Below are positions 6,551-13,315 of a stretch of 13,315 bases of DNA, piece after piece. The stretch comes from Candidatus Pacearchaeota archaeon (GTDB lineage Archaea; Nanoarchaeota; Nanoarchaeia; Pacearchaeales; GW2011-AR1). The DNA lies in NCBI GenBank assembly GCA_002686195.1, contig NZAS01000110.1, positions 1-13,315 of the forward strand. The letters run 5' to 3'. The notes beneath the pieces were generated by a model that was not told the origin of the DNA, made no database searches, and worked only from the letters and a program-made list of their open reading frames with translations. The translations under genes and the position numbers were made by a program. Numbering within the stretch: the first letter of the stretch is position 1; each line of letters begins with the position of its first letter.

Positions 6551-8758
6551 TTACTGTGCAACAGGTGGCGTCTGTGGCGGCGCACCCTGCGGTGATGCAG
6601 AACCATTACCACCTTGAGGCTGTTGCGCCAAGGCTGCCTGTAATGCTTGCTGCGGCGGAACTCCTGATTGGATAGCAGCTTGTACTTCTTGCTTCACTTC
6701 AGGAGGTAGTTGCGCTAGTAATTGTTTAAGCTGTTCGGGACTGGCATTAGCAACTTCCAGCCCGCCTTGGGCACCATCACCAGGAGTTGTTTGTTCTGCT
6801 CCAGCCTGTTGCATGACAGCATCAATAAGCTCCTGCCAGTCTTCCTCTCGCATGGTGATTTCATCAAAAGCTTCTTGCATGACTTCAAGCATGACTTTGA
6901 GGACAGGCCCAGGTGCTGCGTTGACAAACTGACCAAGAACTTGTCCAAGCTCAAGAGCCTCTTCTTTCTTCGCAGCACTGGTCGGCTTCTTGGTAGAACC
7001 ACCTACAACCTGCATAGAGAGTTGAGAGATTTCTGCCCTCTCCATATTCTCCCACTGTTCTCCTTCTTCGCCAATGAGAGAGATGACATCATCTCTAGAC
7101 ATATTCATCAAGCAGAGTTGTGTAACTCCCCAGTAAATGGCACCAATCCAGTCTTCAATCTGGTCAGACTTCTCATCTACACGCATGTTGGCGGATTGAG
7201 TGTTAGCTTGTACAGCGGCCTTGTTTGTGTTTGTCTTGAACTGTTCACCACGGAGAACAGCACCAACAGATGAGATACGATCAATCGCCCGATACTTAGC
7301 TTCCTTGTCGAAAATCTTTTCGAACTGGAGTGACGGAGGAACGATTGACGCGATTACATCGTTCAGCTTAATGTCTGTTGGGACATTGAGTCCTCTTGCT
7401 GTACCGTCATCGCCATTAAGCACAGCGGTCGCATCTTCCTGTGATATCACATTGCTATTGTAGAAGATGTTACGTCTGGCCCAACGACGGGCACGGCGAT
7501 CCTCGTCGGTGATCTCATTGATGGCATCCTGTTGATCCAGATAATATGTGACCTCACCTTTAGTGAGTGGACCGTTAGGACTTTCAAAGAATGTGAGCGG
7601 GAAGAACGGGAAGTAGGTGTCAAGACTTAGAGGATCATCCCAAACCCAGATCGGCCACGTCCAATCCTTGCTGTTGAACATGAGAACACGGCGAGTCACT
7701 TTATCCCAGACGATGTAGACTTTAGTCATCTTCGCCTTGTTGAATGACTCTTCATCAGCGAAGCCAAACGACTTGGCAGTGCTATCCTTGTCTTCGGAGA
7801 AGATACTGAAGTTGTCAGCGTTCTCAACCCCTTCATCGCCTTCAAGAGTGGCCTTCATAACATGAGAAGGCTGGAAGATGGACTTGTATTCCTTGCTACT
7901 CCTTCCTTTCTTAGCATACTTGGCTAAGATGTATTCAGTAGGTAGCATGTCCTCTTCAATGACCCAGTTAGCATCAGAGAGGTCGATCTCCTTCGCATTG
8001 GGATCAACAATGATCTCAAAAGGCGTCTTGACCTTTGCGAACGGCCCAGAAGGCTGTAAGATGTCGATAGACTCTTCAAGAGCTTGTAGCTTGCCTTCAA
8101 TCTCGACAATCTTCTTGGCGTCTTTAGCTTTCTCTAGTTCCTTGGACAACTTCCCCAAGTCAATCAGAGCTTGCTCACTACTCTCCGCCTTGTTCGTCCA
8201 ACCAATCTTGACCCATGCCCGATTGGTCAAGAGACAGGTAACAACAGCTCGTTTGGCCTTCGGCTTCATGTTGATGCCGGGAGCCGCCTTCCGAGCGCCT
8301 AAGACATTTACGAGGCGCTCAAGGATAGTAGCAAGGGGCTTCCTGGCCTCTACATTGGACGTGAACTCTGCTCTAGGGTTCCGAGCGTACAACGCGGGCA
8401 CCATAGTCGTCACATTGGCGAAGACGACGTTCTCTGTCTCTGTAATGTTGTCGTTGAGTTTCCGATTGCCTCTGGTGTTGCCAGAAGCGTTTTCTTGTCC
8501 CTCTCTATGAGGGAGTTGGTCGTTCTCAAAGTACCTTATCGCTTCCGACCACGCCTCACGTACATCTTTAGTATGCACCTGGCCTTGCGCCACGCGAGAC
8601 TTCCAAACCTTGCCCGTTGCTTTGGAAACGGGGATCTTACTATCACCCACAACGCGATAAGCAGGATCACGCCGCTTACGACGGCGAGAGGGCTTTGCGT
8701 CTCCGAGGGATGCGTCAATGGTTGCATCTACCTCTTCAGGAATTTGATCGTCTGCCAT
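6551..8758 (-). CDS. Portal protein
   Basis: The product is 735 residues, a size usual for large podovirus-type portals. It would form the dodecameric ring at one capsid vertex through which DNA enters and leaves. ATG 8758 overlaps the upstream stop (TGATG). The N-terminus has a basic patch RRRKRR (25-30). A stem and wing region includes EAIRYFENDQLPH, ENVVFANVTTMVPALYARNP (about 110-128) and a coiled-coil insert (about 200-232). Aromatic-rich wing strands follow (KDWTWPIWVWDDPLSL, YFPFFPLTFFESPNGPLTKGEVTYY at about 364-406). The pattern YLDQQDAINEITDEDRRARRWARR (about 406-429) is the portal-family segment with the conserved Asn/Asp helix. The end (about 640-735) is Gln/Pro/Ala-rich and likely disordered or barrel-like. 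It lies directly before the scaffold and capsid genes, the standard order. Aside from the Gln-rich tail nothing looks aberrant. Confidence 0.87.
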   Translation of the reverse strand: MADDQIPEEVDATIDASLGDAKPSRRRKRRDPAYRVVGDSKIPVSKATGKVWKSRVAQGQVHTKDVREAWSEAIRYFENDQLPHREGQENASGNTRGNRKLNDNITETENVVFANVTTMVPALYARNPRAEFTSNVEARKPLATILERLVNVLGARKAAPGINMKPKAKRAVVTCLLTNRAWVKIGWTNKAESSEQALIDLGKLSKELEKAKDAKKIVEIEGKLQALEESIDILQPSGPFAKVKTPFEIIVDPNAKEIDLSDANWVIEEDMLPTEYILAKYAKKGRSSKEYKSIFQPSHVMKATLEGDEGVENADNFSIFSEDKDSTAKSFGFADEESFNKAKMTKVYIVWDKVTRRVLMFNSKDWTWPIWVWDDPLSLDTYFPFFPLTFFESPNGPLTKGEVTYYLDQQDAINEITDEDRRARRWARRNIFYNSNVISQEDATAVLNGDDGTARGLNVPTDIKLNDVIASIVPPSLQFEKIFDKEAKYRAIDRISSVGAVLRGEQFKTNTNKAAVQANTQSANMRVDEKSDQIEDWIGAIYWGVTQLCLMNMSRDDVISLIGEEGEQWENMERAEISQLSMQVVGGSTKKPTSAAKKEEALELGQVLGQFVNAAPGPVLKVMLEVMQEAFDEITMREEDWQELIDAVMQQAGAEQTTPGDGAQGGLEVANASPEQLKQLLAQLPPEVKQEVQAAIQSGVPPQQALQAALAQQPQGGNGSASPQGAPPQTPPVAQ

Positions 8759-10527
8759 CAGTTTACTACCTGCAACATTGTCTCAAACGCTTGGATAGGC
8801 GTTTGGCCTTGGGAGAGGAAAGCGTCGAAAGTCTCCGTAACTTCTGAAGGCTCTACACGGCCTTGAGTCCGGCGGATCAGAGCATTAAGAAGTTCTGACT
8901 CTTCGGGAGGACGTTTTGCCGCGGGTGTTGGAAGGCTCTTCTCTGGCATACTCTCCCTTAAGAAGTTGCGAACATCTCCTTCAAAGTCTGTGGGAGGCCC
9001 TTCAACCGCTCCAACGTTTCTAACTTTTGGAGGCTCAGGTGGAACGTCGTCAATGGATTTAAGCATTTCAATCATGTCTTGGGTGATGCCTTCTCCCTCT
9101 GACAGTCGGGGAGTAGTTGTCTGCTTAGTCCTGAAAACCGTTCTCGCACCTTCTGGGACTACGGGCTGCCCACTAACGCCAAGGTTAAGAGTTCCTTGCG
9201 ACCCTTTTAACGGTCTAACCAGTCGGTCCTCGATTGCCAACATAGCATCCAAGTCTTTCGCTTTCCAAGCCTCGTCCACTTTTTGAGAGATGTCCCTTCT
9301 AGTAGCGAACATCCTTTGTTTATAGGGCGGCAAAGCTTCAAACTCTCTCTTAGAGATGCTGCCGAAAGGAACTCCTAAATCTCTTGTTAAAGGATCAAGA
9401 TGCTTTTCGAAAATACGTTTGCGGACTTCATTCACTTGTCGAGCTTTCGTCGCAACCTTTGCTTCAAATCCTGCAACATCTCTGTCCATCCCAACGCCTT
9501 CTTTGTTCAGGATGGCGCGGATGTTTTGCACGTCTTCCGCTTGCTCCTTCCCGAAGAGATCAAGCATGGACTCTTGAGTTTCCGCGGCGTCCATTGTTTC
9601 TTTGCCCTTTGGCACAGAACTTTTTCTCTGAACACCCTCGGCTGGCCCTTTCATCTCGTCTGTAGAAGGTTCGCCTCGTCCTCCACTTCTCTTCTTGGCG
9701 GGAAGGACGTGTCGAGACTCACCCTTCTCCAGCAATGGATTAGCCGGTTGTCCTCCGGGCTTCACCTTGTCTCCCGGACGCACTTTCGCGTCTATAGGGT
9801 TGAACTCCGTCCCAGGCTGTGGGCCAGCAAACGTATTGTCTTCGCTGAACACGTTTGGAGGAGTTGCCTCACTTTTAACGTTACCTGGGCCGCCTTTAAC
9901 TCTCGTCGCTGGATCAAATTCTTTAAGTCGGGTCTTCAAGAACTCAAGGTAGCTTAAGGTGGATTCAGAAGGCCCAAACGGAGAGGTATCTATTTGTTCT
10001 TGAACTTCAGCGATTAACGCTCGGATACCATCGGGGTGTTTAGGGAAAGTCCTTGGAGGAGTAACCTCTGCTTCTTCTGCCATGCCTTCAAGTAAACTAC
10101 GCTCACTAGACATCTTAGGAACAGACTTTCCTGTGCTTCCTTCTTTCTTGCCTTTAGTGCTGACAGGGCGGCCAGTTTTAGCTTCTTGAGCGTGAACTTT
10201 TGCAAGCCCCTCAGCTTCTTTACCCGCCTTCTCAACAGCAAAGTCTGGTGCTTGTCTGGTTTCTAGAGGATCAGCCCCGAAACGGAAAGAATCCTCTGGC
10301 CCTACTCCTGAAGAATGAAGAGGCAGTGCCCTAGAGCCACTGGAAACTCCCCCACCACTTTGTAACTGTTTAATGACGGCTTCATCTGTGAACTCTGTTT
10401 TGCCTTCAGCGTGCGGCGGGCGTGTTCCACCACCAACAGGAATGTCGTCAGACAGAGGAACTTCAGCACGCTTTTTCCCGCCACTGAGCAACACTCGAAT
10501 AGCCTCTAGAAGAGCATTACTAGCCAT
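8758..10527 (-). CDS. Large disordered protein of unknown function between terminase and portal
   Basis: The product is 589 residues from ATG 10527, which overlaps the last eight bases of the terminase gene and has GAGAAGG 10 bases upstream. A longer reading from a TTG at 10584 is less likely. No known family is recognised. The N-terminus MASNALLEAIRVLLSGGKKR is a short helix, then SDDIPVGGGTRPP. Residues 40-310 are Pro/Gly/Lys/Glu-rich and low in hydrophobics, so mostly disordered, with one helical stretch (about 166-205, DGIRALIAEVQEQID, LEFLKTRLKEF). Residues 315-440 are charged helices (MLDLFGKEQAEDVQNIRAIL, FEAKVATKARQVNEVRKRIFEKH, ISQKVDEAWKAKDLDAMLAIEDRL). The C-terminus has ELLNALIRRTQG and FDAFLSQGQTPIQAFETML, another helix pair. 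It is transcribed with the packaging genes. An internal virion protein, scaffold or packaging accessory are possibilities from position only. Confidence 0.72.
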   Translation of the reverse strand: MASNALLEAIRVLLSGGKKRAEVPLSDDIPVGGGTRPPHAEGKTEFTDEAVIKQLQSGGGVSSGSRALPLHSSGVGPEDSFRFGADPLETRQAPDFAVEKAGKEAEGLAKVHAQEAKTGRPVSTKGKKEGSTGKSVPKMSSERSLLEGMAEEAEVTPPRTFPKHPDGIRALIAEVQEQIDTSPFGPSESTLSYLEFLKTRLKEFDPATRVKGGPGNVKSEATPPNVFSEDNTFAGPQPGTEFNPIDAKVRPGDKVKPGGQPANPLLEKGESRHVLPAKKRSGGRGEPSTDEMKGPAEGVQRKSSVPKGKETMDAAETQESMLDLFGKEQAEDVQNIRAILNKEGVGMDRDVAGFEAKVATKARQVNEVRKRIFEKHLDPLTRDLGVPFGSISKREFEALPPYKQRMFATRRDISQKVDEAWKAKDLDAMLAIEDRLVRPLKGSQGTLNLGVSGQPVVPEGARTVFRTKQTTTPRLSEGEGITQDMIEMLKSIDDVPPEPPKVRNVGAVEGPPTDFEGDVRNFLRESMPEKSLPTPAAKRPPEESELLNALIRRTQGRVEPSEVTETFDAFLSQGQTPIQAFETMLQVVN

Positions 10528-12064
10528 GACGAACAGACCTTCTCTCTTCTTGTATGTCTCGTTCGCCCCACTTGAACCAACCAACCTTCTTAGGTTCAGA
10601 GGCTACCAAGAGCTTGGTAATGTTAGGACGGTTGGACAGCATGTACTTGGTAGTGTCCATAGCGTGATCGTCCTTGTCCACAGGCTTGTCGATCTGTTCC
10701 CCTGTGGTGTTCTTTTGCCAGTAGTAGTCACTGATCTCATCAATCCACCATTCGAGTTTATCGGAGACATACAAAAACGGTGCATTGTACTCCCCGGTGA
10801 TGGGATTTTGATGGTTCCGCTGTGGGATGAGATACTGATTGACCTTAACAATTCCATTGGTGATGTCATTGTTGCCTCGGATACACATGACTCCTTCTTC
10901 TAACATCATGTCTGCAATAGACTTGCCGACAAGCTTCTTGCCGACAGTCTTGCGACGGAAGATGTCAGGATCAGCGAGAACCATGTTTGAGGCGTCTAAC
11001 GAGTACTCTTCCCGCTTCTCTTTAATGCAGTCGAGATGTTCTTCAAGAGATTGTTCCTTCTCGTACCCGCCGTCCATGAGGAAGACGTTTCCATGATTAT
11101 CAACAAAGCCACAGAGATAACAAAAAGGAACAGCAAGTCCATAGTCGTACCCTTCCAAGATTGTTAACTTGTCAGCGGTGATCTGGAGCTGCCTAAAATA
11201 GTGTTCAATGGAATGATGGGACAGGACGTGGACAGCTTCGTTGAAGGCAGGGTAGACCAAGCCTTCGTAGCTCGCCCACTGTCCTAGCAGGAAACGAGAA
11301 CGCATTTGGCCTTTGTAGGATGCCTCAAGCGTCTTAATATAATCCTCTTCGAGGTTTTCCTTGTTTTCATATGTTGAGCCTTCAAATAGGTCAACAATCG
11401 GAACCGGAAGCTTGTTTTCGTCGAGTAACATCTTCCCGTTTTCATCAGTCTCACAAAGCAGGTCGTCATTCAAGACACCGTTCTGAAGGTCATGGATGGG
11501 CTTGACGATCTTGCGATACACCCAGTTACGAGTTGGGTTGGTAGTGATAATGAACTGGCGAGGCCCAGTAAGGGGCATCGTGGGATCGTCGCCCTCGTAT
11601 CTCGCCATGCCACGAAGCCGTCCTAAGAGATCGAGGAAGTCCTTGTGGACGATCTCTGGGTCTTCCATCTGGTCTACTACGATAAAGTCGTAAGTAGCGG
11701 ACAATAAGTTGGAAGTGGTAGCTTCCTGTTGCTTTCCCTGCTGTGCTATGTACCGGAAGTTGATGGTCGTCCCGTTCTTGAGTGTGCATGTGTTACTCGC
11801 ATTGGCACTCTTGGGGAATGATTCAATCCAATCGGAAGGACACCACTTGATAAACTCTTTACGTAAAGTATCATTTAACTTGGGATACGTCGAACGCGCC
11901 GCAAGAATGTTTGCGCCGGGGTAGTCTTTAGCAACTTGATCCAACTTGATACAAGCGGCAGAGGTCTTGCCATTAGCAAAACCCCCACCGTACACTTGTA
12001 TCTTTGCGCGGGACTTGAGAAACCTATCTTGTAGGCTGTCCCTATGAAGACTGAATACTGGCAC
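10520..12064 (-). CDS. terL: Terminase large subunit
   Basis: The product is 514 residues, the usual terminase length. It is the motor and nuclease that cuts concatemeric DNA and pumps it through the portal using ATP. The start is a GTG at 12064 that shares one base with the upstream stop (TAGTG); an in-frame TGA lies a few codons further upstream. ATPase motifs are visible: Walker A GGGFANGKT (26-34), Walker B FIVVDQMED (127-135, with E134 or D135 as possible catalytic acid) and coupling motif FIITTNP (171-177). The nuclease half has GYDYG with Asp307, ADPD with Asp365, and DDHAMD near 465-470, matching the acidic RNase H-like site. GQWASYEGLVYPAF (261-274) separates the two halves. Gln132 in place of the common acidic residue after the Walker B Asp occurs in other terminases. 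The gene ends inside the start of the 589-residue gene. Confidence 0.95.
   Translation of the reverse strand: MPVFSLHRDSLQDRFLKSRAKIQVYGGGFANGKTSAACIKLDQVAKDYPGANILAARSTYPKLNDTLRKEFIKWCPSDWIESFPKSANASNTCTLKNGTTINFRYIAQQGKQQEATTSNLLSATYDFIVVDQMEDPEIVHKDFLDLLGRLRGMARYEGDDPTMPLTGPRQFIITTNPTRNWVYRKIVKPIHDLQNGVLNDDLLCETDENGKMLLDENKLPVPIVDLFEGSTYENKENLEEDYIKTLEASYKGQMRSRFLLGQWASYEGLVYPAFNEAVHVLSHHSIEHYFRQLQITADKLTILEGYDYGLAVPFCYLCGFVDNHGNVFLMDGGYEKEQSLEEHLDCIKEKREEYSLDASNMVLADPDIFRRKTVGKKLVGKSIADMMLEEGVMCIRGNNDITNGIVKVNQYLIPQRNHQNPITGEYNAPFLYVSDKLEWWIDEISDYYWQKNTTGEQIDKPVDKDDHAMDTTKYMLSNRPNITKLLVASEPKKVGWFKWGERDIQEERRSVRHG
10538..10544 (-). promoter_or_regulatory. Shine-Dalgarno that sets the start of the 589-residue gene
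   Basis: GAGAAGG on the minus strand lies 10 bases before ATG 10527, inside the terminase coding sequence. It favours 10527 over the upstream TTG at 10584, which has no comparable site. Confidence 0.6.
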
Positions 12065-12270
12065 TAGAGTACGCCAGGAAGCGACTCAACGAGATCAGCA
12101 AGCCTTCGGAGTACTCTGCCAATGAAGCCCGCCACTTCTGGGGACAACCAAGTGATGCCGGCACCGGTAGAGAAAAGAGCAGTCTTGGGATTCTCTTTGG
12201 CGCTCTTCACAACCACTTCGGCCACGTTTGGGAGAACGCCTTTCGCATACTTCCATGCAGTCGGCCACAT
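12064..12270 (-). CDS. Small protein of unknown function upstream of the large terminase
   Basis: The product is 68 residues from ATG 12270, chosen over a TTG at 12309 because AAGAGG lies 6 bases before 12270 and because this avoids a long overlap with the previous gene. The sequence begins MWPTAWKYAKGVLPNVAEVVVKS, then AKENPKTALFSTGAGITWLSPEVAGFIGRVL and a positively charged amphipathic end RRLADLVESL. It has a weakly hydrophobic middle that could be a membrane segment or an amphipathic helix; no family is recognised. It shares its stop with the GTG start of the terminase, so the two are probably translationally coupled. A terminase accessory or a small membrane protein are both possible. 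Confidence 0.6.
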   Translation of the reverse strand: MWPTAWKYAKGVLPNVAEVVVKSAKENPKTALFSTGAGITWLSPEVAGFIGRVLRRLADLVESLPGVL

Positions 12271-12276
12271 AACAAA

Positions 12277-12282
12277 CCTCTT
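12277..12282 (-). promoter_or_regulatory. Shine-Dalgarno that sets the start at 12270
   Basis: AAGAGG on the minus strand, 6 bases before ATG 12270, starts just after the stop of the previous gene (12288-12290). It supports the 68-residue reading over the longer one from TTG 12309. Confidence 0.65.
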
Positions 12283-12287
12283 GCTAG

Positions 12288-12527
12288 TTACGGAATAATT
12301 GCTACCCAATCCGCGCTAGTGAGGGCGTCCGCGTTGAAATCTCCATCAACACGCTTGCCAACATAGTTCGTATCGGAAGCAACGTCGTGCGCGATTTCGC
12401 CAATGTAAGAGGGGGTGAGATTGGCAATCACTGTTGCAGCACCGCGATTGACACTGCTAAGTTTGTTCTCAGGGCCAGAACCGTTTCTTCCCCCTCCGTT
12501 GCCGCTGGCTTCTAAAACAGTCGCCAT
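12288..12527 (-). CDS. Small Gly-rich structural-like protein between terminase subunits
   Basis: The product is 79 residues. ATG 12527 overlaps the upstream stop (TGATG) and has AAGGAGA (12534-12540) at 6-base spacing, a strong translation signal. The N-terminus is Gly/Asn/Ser-rich (ASGNGGGRNGSGPENKL). The C-terminal part reads LTPSYIGEIAHDVASDTNYVGK and ends NADALTSADWVAIIP. The pattern P-x-Y-x-G-E-I-A-x-D ... Y-V ... A-D-W resembles a short unit I associate with phage surface structural proteins (tail or head fibres), suggesting a small virion component rather than a packaging enzyme. That is inference from pattern. Its place between the putative terminase subunits is unusual. Confidence 0.65.
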   Translation of the reverse strand: MATVLEASGNGGGRNGSGPENKLSSVNRGAATVIANLTPSYIGEIAHDVASDTNYVGKRVDGDFNADALTSADWVAIIP

Positions 12528-13117
12528 CAGAACTCTCCTTCTGGTGTTACATCGATAACAGGAATGTCGTCGGACTTCTCTACGTATTGAATTGTGAGTC
12601 CGCCTTCGACTTTGTGTCGATGCTCCACGACATCGACAGGTCTTTGTCCAGATCGGTCAAGAACATCTTTCGCCGCAATCGACCGCATTGTTTCACTCTC
12701 TGACTCCATAAGGTCGAACATCTTGTTAGCAGCGACCTTGCTCTTTTCAACAAACATCCCACGGACATCTGCGAGGTCTGAGTCGATAATGTTTTTAACA
12801 AATGTGTGTTGAAGCTCGGCAAATACATCCGAGGACTTAACGGCTTGGACATTTTCAAGGGGCAGAAGCAAAACCGCCGAAATATCCTCATCACTGATTC
12901 CAAATAGAGTGTACGACAAGATGACACTTATAGTGTTCATCTGTGCAGGAGGAACCGGGAGGTCGCTGATACGCTTTCGCGCAGCTACGACCTCCCGTTG
13001 AAGCTGTTCCGTATTGGGAACTTCGACCAACACTTCATCCGTGACAACGCCTCCGTCAACCGGATTGATCTTGGTGCCATCAGCCAAGACTAATGGCTCT
13101 GTTCCTTGGGGAAGCAC
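12527..13117 (-). CDS. terS: Putative terminase small subunit
   Basis: The product is 196 residues. The probable start is the GTG at 13117 immediately after the previous stop; no strong ribosome binding site is seen, so a later start is possible. Residues around 40-90 form a helix-turn-helix-like unit (QMNTISVILSYTLFGISDEDISAVLLLPLENVQAVKSSDVFAEL), typical of small terminases that recognise the packaging site. A helical oligomerisation stretch follows (about 95-155, SDLADVRGMFVEKSKVAANKMFDLMES then AAKDVLDRSGQRP). The short beta end reads EGGLTIQYVEKSDDIPVIDV. The KDVLDRSGQxP...HRHKVEGG pattern is one I link to small terminase-like proteins. Position just ahead of the large terminase supports this. 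The SDDIPV segment recurs in the 589-residue protein. Confidence 0.65.
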   Translation of the reverse strand: MLPQGTEPLVLADGTKINPVDGGVVTDEVLVEVPNTEQLQREVVAARKRISDLPVPPAQMNTISVILSYTLFGISDEDISAVLLLPLENVQAVKSSDVFAELQHTFVKNIIDSDLADVRGMFVEKSKVAANKMFDLMESESETMRSIAAKDVLDRSGQRPVDVVEHRHKVEGGLTIQYVEKSDDIPVIDVTPEGEF

Positions 13118-13309
13118 TTAGCGGCCTGAATCGTGCTTGCCACCGCCACCATTGCCTGAAGAGTCAGCGGCATAGGTTGCCGGGGCGCGATTGGCACGGG
13201 CTCCAGATGGTAGGACTTCCGTCAGCAACGCAGTAACGTCAGCCGCCGAAACAGCGCGGGCGGTGTTCGCACTTGCATCGTCTTTGTCGGAGTTGTAGAG
13301 AAGTCCCAT
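13118..13309 (-). CDS. Small Gly/Ala-rich protein at the right edge
   Basis: The reading starts at ATG 13309, but the frame is still open to the window edge six bases further on, so the gene may begin outside. The visible 63 residues start MGLLYNSDKDDASANTARAVSA, continue with a predicted helix AADVTALLTEVLPSG, and end in a Gly/Ser tail (DSSGNGGGGKHDSGR). The SGNGGG element also occurs at the start of the 79-residue protein two genes downstream. No family is recognised. It abuts the small terminase start (TAAGTG), so it belongs to the same transcript. Confidence 0.55.
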   Translation of the reverse strand: MGLLYNSDKDDASANTARAVSAADVTALLTEVLPSGARANRAPATYAADSSGNGGGGKHDSGR

Positions 13310-13315
13310 CTGCTC

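Noticed and set aside
7878..8510. Open frame of 210 codons on the plus strand
   Set aside because: It is antisense to the portal gene, is Leu/Ser-rich as expected for a mirrored frame, and no promoter or ribosome site stands out.
9550..9580. Possible sliding-clamp binding peptide (QESMLDLF) in the 589-residue protein
   Set aside because: The fit to the QLxLF type is poor because the Gln is displaced, and a short motif in a long disordered protein is easily found by chance.
10528..10584. Longer start (TTG at 10584) for the 589-residue protein
   Set aside because: It would overlap the terminase gene by 65 bases and lacks a ribosome site, while ATG 10527 has GAGAAGG upstream and the usual short overlap.
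12271..12309. Longer start (TTG at 12309) for the 68-residue protein
   Set aside because: It overlaps the previous gene by 22 bases with no ribosome site; ATG 12270 has AAGAGG at 6-base spacing.
1..13315. tRNA genes, CRISPR array, integrase or lysogeny genes
   Set aside because: None was seen on either strand. The whole window is occupied by tightly packed minus-strand late genes.

Overview
This window looks like the DNA-packaging and head-assembly module of a tailed, double-stranded DNA phage (Caudoviricetes). It is probably short-tailed (podovirus-like), because a portal of about 735 residues, a small adaptor-like protein and a large nozzle-like beta protein follow one another with no tape measure or tail tube in between. 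All 14 supported genes lie on the minus strand and read from the right edge to the left. They are packed end to start, many sharing one base between stop and start (TGATG, TAATG, TAGTG). No rRNA, tRNA, CRISPR, integrase or host-type gene was seen, and no gene-free stretch exceeds about 55 bases. The host cannot be named from the sequence. The moderate GC content and protein style would fit a virus of an aquatic proteobacterium, but that is a guess.

In order of transcription (high to low coordinates): a small Gly-rich protein at the right edge (13118-13309), a putative small terminase (12527-13117), two small proteins (12288-12527 and 12064-12270), the large terminase (10520-12064), a 589-residue disordered protein of unknown role (8758-10527), the portal (6551-8758), an acidic scaffold-like protein (5559-6539), the major capsid protein (4586-5545), a 125-residue conserved-looking protein (4189-4566), a beta-rich decoration/cement-like protein (3133-4176), a head-tail adaptor-like protein (2409-3077), two unrecognised proteins (1744-2406 and 668-1702), and a tail nozzle-like protein cut by the left edge (1-668). 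Together they would cut and pump DNA (terminase), form the prohead (portal, scaffold, capsid), stabilise it (decoration) and close it with the first tail parts (adaptor, nozzle).

The least ordinary part is 640-1760. A 46-base imperfect direct repeat flanks the 344-residue gene. Each copy covers the end of one gene (coding Glu-Ile-Pro-Phe-stop) and the start of the nozzle gene. The upstream copy has lost its ATG and looks like the relic of an older nozzle start, so the 344-residue gene appears to have been inserted at this junction. Both proteins that end in the repeat carry a C-terminus like the tip of bacterial single-stranded-DNA-binding protein (SSB), ...DDEIPF and ...TNEIPF. The 344-residue protein also begins with a near-perfect twin-arginine (Tat) motif. 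A second unusual element is a GC-rich inverted repeat between the decoration and adaptor genes that can fold in two mutually exclusive ways, one of them terminator-like.
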